A stretch of 8,052 bases of DNA from a bacterium (lineage in GTDB: Bacteria > Desulfobacterota > Deferrisomatia > Deferrisomatales > BM512), in the NCBI GenBank assembly GCA_009724975.1, contig SRXB01000086.1, forward strand, positions 1-8,052, in the 5' to 3' direction. The notes under the pieces were generated by a model. It was given only the letters and a program-made list of their open reading frames with translations, ran no database searches and had not been told where the DNA came from. Position numbers and translations under genes: made by a program. Shown in pieces: positions 1 through 5,367 of this stretch (position 1 is the first letter of the stretch; the number at the start of each line of letters is the position of its first letter).

Positions 1-31
1 CTCAAACGTAGAAATTTTACATTAAAAAAAC

Positions 32-80
32 CCGACGAAGGGTCGCTACCGCTCCAAGCTCGCGCTAAAGCGCTCGAAGG
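32..80. repeat. Degenerate repeat block with GCGCT-AA-AGCGC palindrome
   Basis: A GC-rich island in AT-rich DNA. Positions 43-56 (TCGCTACCGCTCCA) match 94-107 in the neighbouring REP-like copy at 13 of 14 bases in the same orientation. Positions 62-73 form the perfect palindrome GCGCT-AA-AGCGC. I read it as a decayed or variant copy of the adjacent repeat family. It lacks the GTAG head and the GTTGGGT/ACCCAAC arms of the clear copies, so membership is uncertain. Confidence 0.4.
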
Positions 81-118
81 TAATTGTTGGGTATCGCTAA
101 CGCTCCACCCAACCTACA
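81..118 (-). repeat. REP-like palindromic repeat, family A, copy 1
   Basis: Read on the minus strand, this starts with GTAG (117-114), followed by a hairpin with arms GTTGGGT (113-107) and ACCCAAC (92-86) around a 14-nt loop. The whole block is a near-identical inverted copy of 709-746, differing by two 1-nt indels and a few substitutions. A GTAG tetranucleotide 5' of an imperfect palindrome is the known hallmark of REP sequences mobilised by RAYT transposases. No RAYT gene is in this window. It lies 17 bp past the stop of the small membrane protein gene, so it may also act as a 3' mRNA hairpin for that gene. Confidence 0.75.
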
Positions 119-134
119 CGGCTGATTGCCATTA

Positions 135-458
135 TTAAATAAGCAAGGTGATAAAAAAAAGCCAGCAACTTAATATAATAACGATCAACACCCTAATTAA
201 GATTAAAAATAACTTAATTTCAGCGTCTCTCGTCTTCGTATAGAGCCTTTTTAGCTCTGCATATTGATAAATATAGTTACCGATGTCAGCAATTCCAGTA
301 ACAGAATTATCGCTGTTATATTTCCTGGTGTAGTAAGGTCCTGCAAGGAAATACAATAGTAACAACAGCAATCCTGCCATGTAGTGTGCCGAGACAACTA
401 CAACCAAGGCAGCAGCAATCAATGAATCCGTGTCACTCGCCATTATTGGCCACAACAT
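135..458 (-). CDS. Small hypothetical protein with two membrane segments
   Basis: I do not recognise a family. The frame encodes 107 residues with a strongly hydrophobic stretch at about 12-40 and a second at about 82-106. They are separated by a polar loop rich in Tyr, Asn, Asp and Lys, including three basic residues at 68-75 (K70, R71, K75). The pattern suggests a two-helix inner-membrane protein. The ATG at 458 is preceded on the minus strand by the purine-rich GAAGAAAG, a weak ribosome site; a second ATG at codon 6 is possible but has no visible site. Base composition is much AT-richer than the operon to the right, and repeats lie on both sides, consistent with a recently acquired or fast-evolving accessory gene. 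Function is unknown. The regular amphipathic pattern makes it more than a chance frame, but expression is unproven. Confidence 0.55.
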   Translation of the reverse strand: MLWPIMASDTDSLIAAALVVVVSAHYMAGLLLLLLYFLAGPYYTRKYNSDNSVTGIADIGNYIYQYAELKRLYTKTRDAEIKLFLILIRVLIVIILSCWLFFITLLI

Positions 459-557
459 TCTTTCTTCAAACCATATATGCGAAAACCTACGATTTGGACA
501 TTGAAAAGCTGCAATCCTACTCCGGGTCTAATGCCCCCATTAAAAATATCTGAGCCT

Positions 558-592
558 TGTAGGTCGGATTGAGCTTTAGCGAAAATCCGACA
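558..592 (+). repeat. REP-like palindromic repeat, family B
   Basis: GTAG at 559-562 is followed by arms GTCGGATT (563-570) and AATCCGAC (584-591), a perfect 8-bp stem with a 13-nt loop that contains a nested GCT/AGC pairing (573-575/578-580). The GTAG head and overall size match the family A copies, but the arm sequence differs (TCGGATT instead of TTGGGT), so this is a second REP-like family in the same spacer. Repeats of the form GTAGGTCGGATT...AATCCGAC are common in many proteobacterial genomes. Confidence 0.7.
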
Positions 593-708
593 ATTTTCAA
601 AATCACTCCCCACAATCAACCTCCGCGATTCTTCCATAACCGAAATACGCACCCCAATCTGGAGGGTAAATACCCCTCGCTACGAAATCATGAAAACTTG
701 AATAGTCG

Positions 709-746
709 GGTAGGTTGGGTGGAGCGAAGCGATACCCAACAAATTA
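709..746 (+). repeat. REP-like palindromic repeat, family A, copy 2
   Basis: GTAG at 710-713 is followed by arms GTTGGGT (714-720) and ACCCAAC (734-740). The 13-nt loop contains GCGAAGC (724-730), a sequence known to form an unusually stable DNA mini-hairpin. The block is the inverted counterpart of 81-118, about 590 bp away. The outer TAATT is also shared, so the repeat unit is longer than the palindrome itself. Confidence 0.75.
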
Positions 747-751
747 AAAGG

Positions 752-836
752 CTTCATTTCCCATCCCCATTCCCCCAAAACCAACCAATCCAAAACAACC
801 GCAAAATATTCTACCCCACTTTACCCCAATAAAAAA
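752..836 (+). promoter_or_regulatory. C-rich, G-depleted tract; candidate Rho utilisation region
   Basis: By hand count the plus strand has 34 C and a single G (position 801) in 85 nt. A long unstructured C-over-G RNA is the classic signature of a Rho loading site. It would act on plus-strand transcripts heading toward the antisense side of pnp, and it runs directly into the hairpin at 837-854. The opposite strand, downstream of the pnp terminator, is G/T-rich with five runs of three to five G. The Rho role is inferred from composition only. Confidence 0.35.
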
Positions 837-858
837 GGGAGCCTTGCGGCTCCCTTTT
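831..858 (-). terminator. Intrinsic terminator after pnp
   Basis: On the minus strand the stem GGGAGCC (854-848) and GGCTCCC (843-837) closes a GCAA loop of the stable GNRA type and is followed at once by six T (836-831). It lies 20 nt after the pnp stop codon and ends the operon. A/T pairing can extend the stem to 11 bp. On the plus strand the same hairpin is followed by TTTTGGCTTTT, so it may terminate weakly in that direction too. Confidence 0.93.
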
Positions 859-878
859 GGCTTTTGTGGTATTGAGGC

Positions 879-3008
879 TTACTGCTTCTTGCCCTCGGCA
901 ATGGTGTCAACCTCGTTGTTCTCCTCGATGGCGGCCTTGCGCGAGAGCTTGATGCGGCCGGTGTTGTCGATGGAGAGGACCTTCACCGTTACGGTGGAGC
1001 CTTCGGGCATGTACTTGACGATGTCTTCGCGGTCCACGCGCATGCGCGACATTTCGCTGATGTGCACGAGGCCGTCGGTGCCGGGGAAGATTTCGACGAA
1101 GGCGCCGAAGTCCATTATCTTGCGGACGGTGCCTTCGTAGATTTTGCCCACTTCGGCTTCCTGCGTGAGGTCGCGGATCATCTTGAGGGCGATTTTGGTC
1201 TTTTCGCTGTCGGGGCTGCCGATGCGGATGGTGCCGTCGTCCTCGATGTCGATGGTGGTGCCGGAAAGCTCGATTATCTTGCGGATGTTCTTGCCGCCGG
1301 GGCCGATGACGTCTTTTATCTTCTCGGTGTTGATGGTGATGGTGGTTATGCGCGGGGCGTGGGGCGAGAGGTCGGCCCTGTGGGCGGTGAGCGCCTCGGC
1401 CATCTTGCCCAGGATGTGGAGCCTGCCGCGCTTGGCCTGGTCGAGCGCCTTGCGCATTATCTCGACGGTGAGGCCCTGCACCTTGATGTCCATCTGGAGG
1501 GCGGTTATGCCTTCGGAGGTGCCCGCGACCTTGAAATCCATGTCGCCGAGGTGGTCTTCGTCGCCGAGGATGTCGGAGAGGACCGCGAAGCGGCTTCCGT
1601 CGGTGATGAGGCCCATCGCTATGCCTGCTACGGCGGCCTTTACGGGCACGCCGGCGTCCATGAGGGCAAGCGAGCCGCCGCAGACGGTGGCCATGGAGGA
1701 GGAGCCGTTGGACTCAAGGACCTCGGAGACGAGGCGGATGGTGTAGGGGAAGGAGTCGAAATCGGGCAGAACGGCGCGGATGGCGCGTTCAGCCAGCGCC
1801 CCGTGGCCTATTTCGCGTCTTCCCGGGCTTCTCATGGGGCGGGCTTCGCCTACGGAGAAGGGGGGGAAGTTGTAGTGCAGGAGGAATTTCTTGTAGTAGC
1901 TGCCCTCGGGCACGTCGATGAGCTGTTCGTCTGAGGAGGTGCCGAGGGTGGTGAGTACCAGCGCCTGCGTCTCGCCTCTGGTGAAGAGGGCGGAGCCGTG
2001 GGTGCGGGGCAATACCGAGACTTCGGGCACTATCTGGCGGATGTCCTCAAGGCCGCGTCCGTCGATGCGCTGGCCCTTGTCGAGGATGAGGCCGCGCACG
2101 TACTTCTTGGCGGCTTTCTCGAAGGCTTCGGAGTATTCTCCGGCGCGGGCGGCCTGCTCTTCGGTGAGGGAGGCCATCATGGCGGACTTGGCTTCCTTCA
2201 CGGCGTTGGAGCGCTCTTTCTTCCCCTTGACGAGGAAGGCCGCTTCGCAGTTGGCCTTGAAGTAACCGGCTACGAACTCGGCTATGGAGGCGTCGGCCTC
2301 TTTTTGCTCGACTACGCGCTTTGCCTTGCCGCAGATGGCCTGAAGCTCTTTCTGGAGGTCGACGAGGCGCTTGATTTCGGCGTGGCCGAATTCGATGGCC
2401 TCAAGCATCTGCTCTTCGGAGAGCTCCTTGGAGCCGCTTTCCACCATCATGACGGCGTCGGCGCTGCCCGCGATTACGAGGTCGAGGGTCGATTCCTCCA
2501 TCTTGTTCATCGGGGGGTTGATTACTAGCTTGCCCTCAAGCATGCCGACGCGCACGCCCGCGATGGGGCCTGCGAAGGGTATGTCGGAGATGGTGAGGGC
2601 GGCGCTGGCGCCGACCATGGCGAGCACGTCGGGGCTGGTGACGCAGTCGTGCGAGAGGACGGTTATCACAACCTGCGTCTCGAAGGGGAAGGTCTTCGGG
2701 AAGAGGGGGCGGATCGGGCGGTCGATGAGGCGCGAGACGAGGGTGTCGGCGTCCGGTGGACGGCCTTCGCGCTTGAAAAAGCCGCCGGGGATTTTTCCGG
2801 CGGAGTAGCCCTTGGACTGGTACATGACGGTGAGGGGAAAGAAGTCTATCCCCAGCTTGGGGGTGGTGTCGGCGACGGCGGTGGCCAGCACGACCGTCTC
2901 TCCGCATGTTACGAGCGCGGAGCCGTGGGCCTGGCGCGCCATGCGGCCGGTCTCGATGGTGAGTTCCATGCCGCCGATTTCGATTTTTACTTTCTTGATG
3001 TCGAACAC
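879..3008 (-). CDS. pnp: Polyribonucleotide nucleotidyltransferase (PNPase)
   Basis: PNPase is a cytoplasmic trimer that degrades RNA 3' to 5' with phosphate, releasing nucleoside diphosphates, and can also add tails. The protein is 709 residues, the normal full length (711 in E. coli). In order: first RNase PH-like core (about 10-140) with the FFKR loop at 77-80; linker helices (about 240-305); second RNase PH core (about 320-545) with R397-R398, the phosphate-binding serines 436-438 and catalytic D485, D491 and K493; KH domain (about 555-600) with its GPGG loop at 569-572; S1 domain (about 620-690) and a short tail. The loop has Lys79 where E. coli has Arg, a conservative change. The start is GTG (3008-3006), with AGGAG 6 nt upstream fixing the choice. 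It is the last gene of the operon, 93 nt after rpsO, and its leader carries hairpins suitable for control. The terminator follows directly. Confidence 0.99.
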   Translation of the reverse strand: MFDIKKVKIEIGGMELTIETGRMARQAHGSALVTCGETVVLATAVADTTPKLGIDFFPLTVMYQSKGYSAGKIPGGFFKREGRPPDADTLVSRLIDRPIRPLFPKTFPFETQVVITVLSHDCVTSPDVLAMVGASAALTISDIPFAGPIAGVRVGMLEGKLVINPPMNKMEESTLDLVIAGSADAVMMVESGSKELSEEQMLEAIEFGHAEIKRLVDLQKELQAICGKAKRVVEQKEADASIAEFVAGYFKANCEAAFLVKGKKERSNAVKEAKSAMMASLTEEQAARAGEYSEAFEKAAKKYVRGLILDKGQRIDGRGLEDIRQIVPEVSVLPRTHGSALFTRGETQALVLTTLGTSSDEQLIDVPEGSYYKKFLLHYNFPPFSVGEARPMRSPGRREIGHGALAERAIRAVLPDFDSFPYTIRLVSEVLESNGSSSMATVCGGSLALMDAGVPVKAAVAGIAMGLITDGSRFAVLSDILGDEDHLGDMDFKVAGTSEGITALQMDIKVQGLTVEIMRKALDQAKRGRLHILGKMAEALTAHRADLSPHAPRITTITINTEKIKDVIGPGGKNIRKIIELSGTTIDIEDDGTIRIGSPDSEKTKIALKMIRDLTQEAEVGKIYEGTVRKIMDFGAFVEIFPGTDGLVHISEMSRMRVDREDIVKYMPEGSTVTVKVLSIDNTGRIKLSRKAAIEENNEVDTIAEGKKQ

Positions 3009-3030
3009 GATTTTCTCCTGAATTAGCCGT

Positions 3031-3063
3031 GGGCCAATACAGCTTTAGGGGCCCGAAAGCCCC
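3031..3063 (-). promoter_or_regulatory. Two mutually exclusive GC hairpins in the pnp leader
   Basis: On the minus strand GGGGC (3063-3059) can pair with GCCCC (3052-3048) around a 6-nt loop. Alternatively GGGCC (3054-3050) can pair with GGCCC (3035-3031) around a 14-nt loop. Both use bases 3050-3052, so only one can form. Neither is followed by a T run on this strand, so neither is a plain terminator for rpsO. In E. coli a hairpin in the rpsO-pnp spacer is cut by RNase III and mediates PNPase autocontrol. A similar role is inferred from position, not from sequence similarity. Confidence 0.4.
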
Positions 3064-3072
3064 TTTTATGCG

Positions 3073-3095
3073 AAAAAGCTGATTGTACGGCTTTT
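3073..3095 (-). terminator. Weak attenuator-like hairpin after rpsO
   Basis: Six nt beyond the rpsO stop codon, AAAAGC (3095-3090) can pair with GCTTTT (3079-3074), and another T follows. The stem is short, mostly A/T, and the loop is 10 nt, so it would be a poor terminator that lets most polymerases continue into pnp. Its place matches the partial rpsO terminator of E. coli, but it could be chance. Confidence 0.25.
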
Positions 3096-3101
3096 AAAAT
3101 G

Positions 3102-3371
3102 TTACTTTCTGATTCCAAGGCGCTCGATGATGGCCCTGTAGCGCTCCACTTCGGTGCCCTTGAGGTAGTCAAGAAGGCGTCTTCTCTGGCCGACCAGCTT
3201 AAGGAGGCCGCGCCTTGAGGAGTGATCCTTCACGTGGGACTTGAAGTGGTCGGTGAGGTAGTTGATGCGCTCGGTCAAAAGGGCGATCTGGACCTCGGGA
3301 GAACCCGTGTCGCTGTCGTGGAGTTTGAAGCTAGCGATGATTTCCTGCTTCTTTTCGGGGGTGAAGACCAT
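3102..3371 (-). CDS. rpsO: 30S ribosomal protein S15
   Basis: S15 is a primary 16S rRNA-binding protein of the small-subunit platform that starts assembly of the S6/S18/S11/S21 branch and later bridges to the 50S. At 89 residues it has the standard length. The core motifs are intact: DTGSPEVQIALLTERI (20-36), DHSSRRGLLKLVGQRRRLLDYL (residues 49-70) and the C-terminal IERLGIRK. The ATG at 3371 has AAGGAG 9 nt upstream. It is separated from truB by 121 nt, the longest gap in the operon, which holds a possible promoter and a strong stem-loop. In several bacterial groups S15 represses its own mRNA by binding a structure in this leader that mimics 16S rRNA. pnp follows 93 nt downstream, the usual pairing. 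Confidence 0.99.
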   Translation of the reverse strand: MVFTPEKKQEIIASFKLHDSDTGSPEVQIALLTERINYLTDHFKSHVKDHSSRRGLLKLVGQRRRLLDYLKGTEVERYRAIIERLGIRK

Positions 3372-3381
3372 TTTGAATTTC

Positions 3382-3409
3382 TCCTTCTTTCTTCTATCTT
3401 CTATCTTCT
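3382..3409 (-). repeat. Four tandem heptamers carrying the rpsO Shine-Dalgarno
   Basis: On the minus strand the leader reads AGAAGAT, AGAAGAT, AGAAGAA, AGAAGGA without interruption (3409-3382). The last unit supplies most of the AAGGAG ribosome site (3386-3381). The result is a pyrimidine-free stretch, apart from two T, just upstream of the start, which would keep the site single-stranded and might serve as a ribosome standby site. Confidence 0.6.
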
Positions 3410-3428
3410 CTTTTGGGTTCTTCTTTAG

Positions 3429-3461
3429 CGCGGCTGGCCGCTTTTCAACGGGGCCGCCGCG
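3429..3461 (-). promoter_or_regulatory. Strong stem-loop in the rpsO leader
   Basis: On the minus strand CGCGGCGGCC (3461-3452) pairs with GGCC-A-GCCGCG (3439-3429): ten base pairs, all G-C, with a single bulged A and a 12-nt loop (CCGTTGAAAAGC). No T run follows, so it is not a terminator. It sits 57 nt upstream of the rpsO start and, if the promoter at 3472-3501 is real, almost exactly at the mRNA 5' end. Likely roles are S15 autocontrol, protection of the 5' end, or a processing site. Which one applies cannot be told from sequence. Confidence 0.6.
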
Positions 3462-3471
3462 GGAATCATGA

Positions 3472-3501
3472 CTTATAACACAAAATCCTCCACTAAGGCA
3501 A
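3472..3501 (-). promoter_or_regulatory. Possible sigma-70 promoter for rpsO-pnp
   Basis: On the minus strand the extended -10 TG-T-TATAAG (3480-3472) stands 18 nt after TTGCCT (3501-3496), which matches the -35 consensus only in its TTG. Transcription would begin near 3466. The box overlaps the truB stop codon. Independent rpsO promoters are known in other bacteria, for example E. coli. The -10 is good, the -35 poor, and sigma-70 rules may not fully apply to this organism. Confidence 0.35.
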
Positions 3502-4392
3502 AGAATCGTTTGCCGGACTTTGCGACAAAACCTTCCTCGGGCGAAGAAGTTCTCCCTCGCGCACCGCCATTCCAGCTAGCTTCCCTTCGTGGGTGAATAG
3601 GGCCACTTCGGCGCCTTCCTCTTCGCAGTCGGAGGCTTTAAGGGTTTTGCCGTGGAAAAAATCCCTGACATCTTCCTCCGATATGGTCTTATGGGGTAGC
3701 GAGCCGACCATTTTTTCCGGTTCGAGGAGGATTTTATCGCCGACTTCGGGCAATTGGTCGAGCGAGGCGGCGTTTTGGACCGAAAAGGGGCCGACCGAGA
3801 GCCTTCTTAGCTCCCAAATCGTCCCGAGGGTGCCAAGTTCGGCCCCAAGGTCGCGGGCCAGGGAGCGTATGTAGGTTCCGCTTGAGACTTCGGCCTCTAT
3901 TTCAAGAAAGGGCGGCTCCCACTTTATAAGTTTGAGCGAGCCTATCTCGACTTCGCGGGGGGGAGGCTCGACCTCTTTGCCTTTGCGGGCCAGTTTGTAG
4001 AGGGGAACGCCTCCGGATTTGATTGCGCTTACAACCGGCGGGACCTGGGTGATTTTTCCGGTGAATTTTTTCAGGGTCTCGCGGATTTTGGCTTCGTCGA
4101 GGGGCGGCGGCTCGCGCTCCTCCACCACTTCGCCCTCGCGGTCGAGGGTTTTGGTGGCGACGCCGAGCTTTATGGTGGCGCGGTAGCTTTTATCCATCCC
4201 CACGAGGTATTCCAGGAGGCGCGAGGCCCTTCCCAGCCCTACCAGTAGAAGGCCGGAGGCGAGCGGGTCGAGGGTCCCGGCGTGGCCCGCCTTGGGCGCG
4301 CCCAGGATTTTCGCGGCGCGGCGCACCGCCGTGTGTGAGGAGATGCCGGAGGGCTTGTCCAGGAGGAGGAATCCGTAGGAGGAATCGGCCAT
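3493..4392 (-). CDS. truB: tRNA pseudouridine(55) synthase TruB
   Basis: TruB converts U55 in the T-loop of nearly all tRNAs to pseudouridine and also acts as a tRNA-folding chaperone. It has 299 residues, close to the family norm. Visible signatures are LDKPSG at 11-16; GHAGTLDPLASG at 36-47 with catalytic Asp42; the active-site Tyr70 in KSYRA; PPVVSAIK at 118-125; and SSGTYIRSLARDLG at 170-183 with the conserved Arg176. A C-terminal PUA-like RNA-binding domain occupies about 228-290. The ATG at 4392 lies only 6 nt after the stop of the DHH gene. No Shine-Dalgarno is visible in the short gap, so translation probably depends on coupling to the upstream gene. No upstream in-frame start looks better. 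Confidence 0.98.
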   Translation of the reverse strand: MADSSYGFLLLDKPSGISSHTAVRRAAKILGAPKAGHAGTLDPLASGLLLVGLGRASRLLEYLVGMDKSYRATIKLGVATKTLDREGEVVEEREPPPLDEAKIRETLKKFTGKITQVPPVVSAIKSGGVPLYKLARKGKEVEPPPREVEIGSLKLIKWEPPFLEIEAEVSSGTYIRSLARDLGAELGTLGTIWELRRLSVGPFSVQNAASLDQLPEVGDKILLEPEKMVGSLPHKTISEEDVRDFFHGKTLKASDCEEEGAEVALFTHEGKLAGMAVREGELLRPRKVLSQSPANDSLP

Positions 4393-4398
4393 ATGGCT

Positions 4399-5367
4399 TT
4401 AGCTGCCCGGCTGAAGGGCTATTTCGGCGAGGAGTTTTTCCAGCGAGTCCTCAAGGGTTCCCTCAAGGGTCGCTCCCGCGGCGCGCTTGTGGCCGCCGCC
4501 GCCGAATTTGCGGGCTATTTGGGCCACGTCCACCGAATTGGCGGAGCGCAGGGTGACGCGGTATAGGTTTTCGCTTTTTTCCTTGAGGAAGATGGCGGTT
4601 TCAACACCCTCCACAGAGCGCGGGAAGTTGACGAAGTTCTCGGTGTCCTCCAGCGTCGTGCCGGTCGCCTCAAGCATTTTTTGGGTGACGTTTATCACGG
4701 CGGTTTTCCCCCCGTGGCGGTACTGGATGGTGCCGAGTACCTTGCCAAGCAGGGCCGTCCTCGCGGGGCTTTCGCGCTCGTAAAGGTTTTGGGCGACGAA
4801 GGCGGGTTCTGCGCCCAGCCCGACCAGCCTCGCGGAGGCGGCGAAGGCGGAAGCGGTGGAGTTTGAGTAGCGAAAGCCGCCGGTGTCGGTGTGTATGGCG
4901 GCGTAGAGGGCGGTGGCTGACTCAGGTGAGGGTGCTATCCCCATCTCCTCCAGGAGTTCAAGGACCAGCTCTCCGGTGGCCGAGGCTCCTTCCACCACGA
5001 AATTGACGTCGCCGAAGTGGGGGTTGGCGGTGTGGTGGTCGATGTTTACCTTAACCGCGTTCTTCCATTCGCCCACCTCGAAGCCCGAGCGCGAGAATTC
5101 GCCGCAGTCGAGAAGGACTATGGCTTTGTAGTCTGCTTTTGGTATGTGGTCTTTGAGGATTTCTGCAGATGGAAGCCAGCGGTAGTGGGCTGGCACTCCG
5201 CCGGCTAGCGAGCCGGTGGCCCTAAAGCCGTTCTGGACAAGGGCGAGGGTGAGGCCAAGGACGCTGCCCACCGCGTCGCCGTCGGGGTTTACGTGGGAGA
5301 GTACGAGGATTTCGCCGCCGGTTGAAAGGGCCTTTGCGGCGGCGGATTTCTCATTTTGAGGAGACAT
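4399..5367 (-). CDS. nrnA: DHH-family nanoRNase / pAp phosphatase (NrnA-like)
   Basis: Members of this DHH/DHHA1 family hydrolyse 2-5-nt RNAs and often 3'-phosphoadenosine 5'-phosphate, using Mn2+ in the cytoplasm. The 322-residue length is typical. All expected motifs are present: SHVNPDGDAVGS at 24-35, LLDCGE at 85-90, IDHH at 109-112, HTDTGGFRYS at 159-168, and the DHHA1 substrate-binding glycine motif GGGGHKRAAG at 289-298. The ATG at 5367 starts inside rbfA, with a 17-nt overlap, indicating translational coupling. A second ATG overlapping the rbfA TGA is out of frame and is not the start. Its place in an operon ending with pnp fits a role in finishing RNA decay. Family assignment is sure. 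Substrate preference (nanoRNA, pAp, c-di-AMP-derived pApA) cannot be decided from sequence. Confidence 0.93.
   Translation of the reverse strand: MSPQNEKSAAAKALSTGGEILVLSHVNPDGDAVGSVLGLTLALVQNGFRATGSLAGGVPAHYRWLPSAEILKDHIPKADYKAIVLLDCGEFSRSGFEVGEWKNAVKVNIDHHTANPHFGDVNFVVEGASATGELVLELLEEMGIAPSPESATALYAAIHTDTGGFRYSNSTASAFAASARLVGLGAEPAFVAQNLYERESPARTALLGKVLGTIQYRHGGKTAVINVTQKMLEATGTTLEDTENFVNFPRSVEGVETAIFLKEKSENLYRVTLRSANSVDVAQIARKFGGGGHKRAAGATLEGTLEDSLEKLLAEIALQPGS

Larger units (their letters stand above)
459..832. other. Gene-poor AT-rich spacer with REP-like elements
   Basis: This 374-nt stretch holds no gene I can support. It contains two REP-like palindromes (558-592 and 709-746), a short palindrome GGGTA-AA-TACCC (664-675) and a C-rich tract with almost no G (752-836). 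Short open frames on both strands run through the repeats and read out repeat sequence, so I treat them as non-coding. A 69-codon minus-strand frame (652-443, GTG start) overlaps the membrane protein gene start by 16 nt and could at most be a leader or upstream frame. Confidence 0.6.

Noticed and set aside
443..652. 69-codon minus-strand frame with GTG start upstream of the membrane protein gene
   Set aside because: About a third of it is translated REP-like repeat. The start has no convincing ribosome site, and the product resembles no domain. A leader-peptide role is possible but unsupported.
81..746. Inverted copies at 81-118 and 709-746 as the ends of an insertion sequence or MITE
   Set aside because: No transposase, no target-site duplication that I can see, and each copy is itself a GTAG-headed palindrome, which fits single REP elements better than terminal repeats.
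569..832. 87-codon plus-strand frame starting at TTG
   Set aside because: It begins inside one REP-like element, reads through another and ends in the C-rich tract. Residues such as VGWVERSDTQQ are translated repeat, not a protein signature.
1..878. CRISPR array, tRNA or rRNA gene in the AT-rich flank
   Set aside because: Repeats are few, irregularly spaced and inverted. No cloverleaf or rRNA sequence was recognisable on either strand.
1062..1934. 290-codon open frame on the plus strand opposite pnp
   Set aside because: It mirrors PNPase codons and gives a Gly/Ala/Asp/Val-rich low-complexity product typical of antisense frames. There is no ribosome site or domain.
3048..3070. GGGGC/GCCCC plus TTTT as a plus-strand terminator
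   Set aside because: On the plus strand it looks like a terminator (GCCCCTTTTA), but no plus-strand gene lies upstream. I interpret the hairpin as part of the minus-strand pnp leader.
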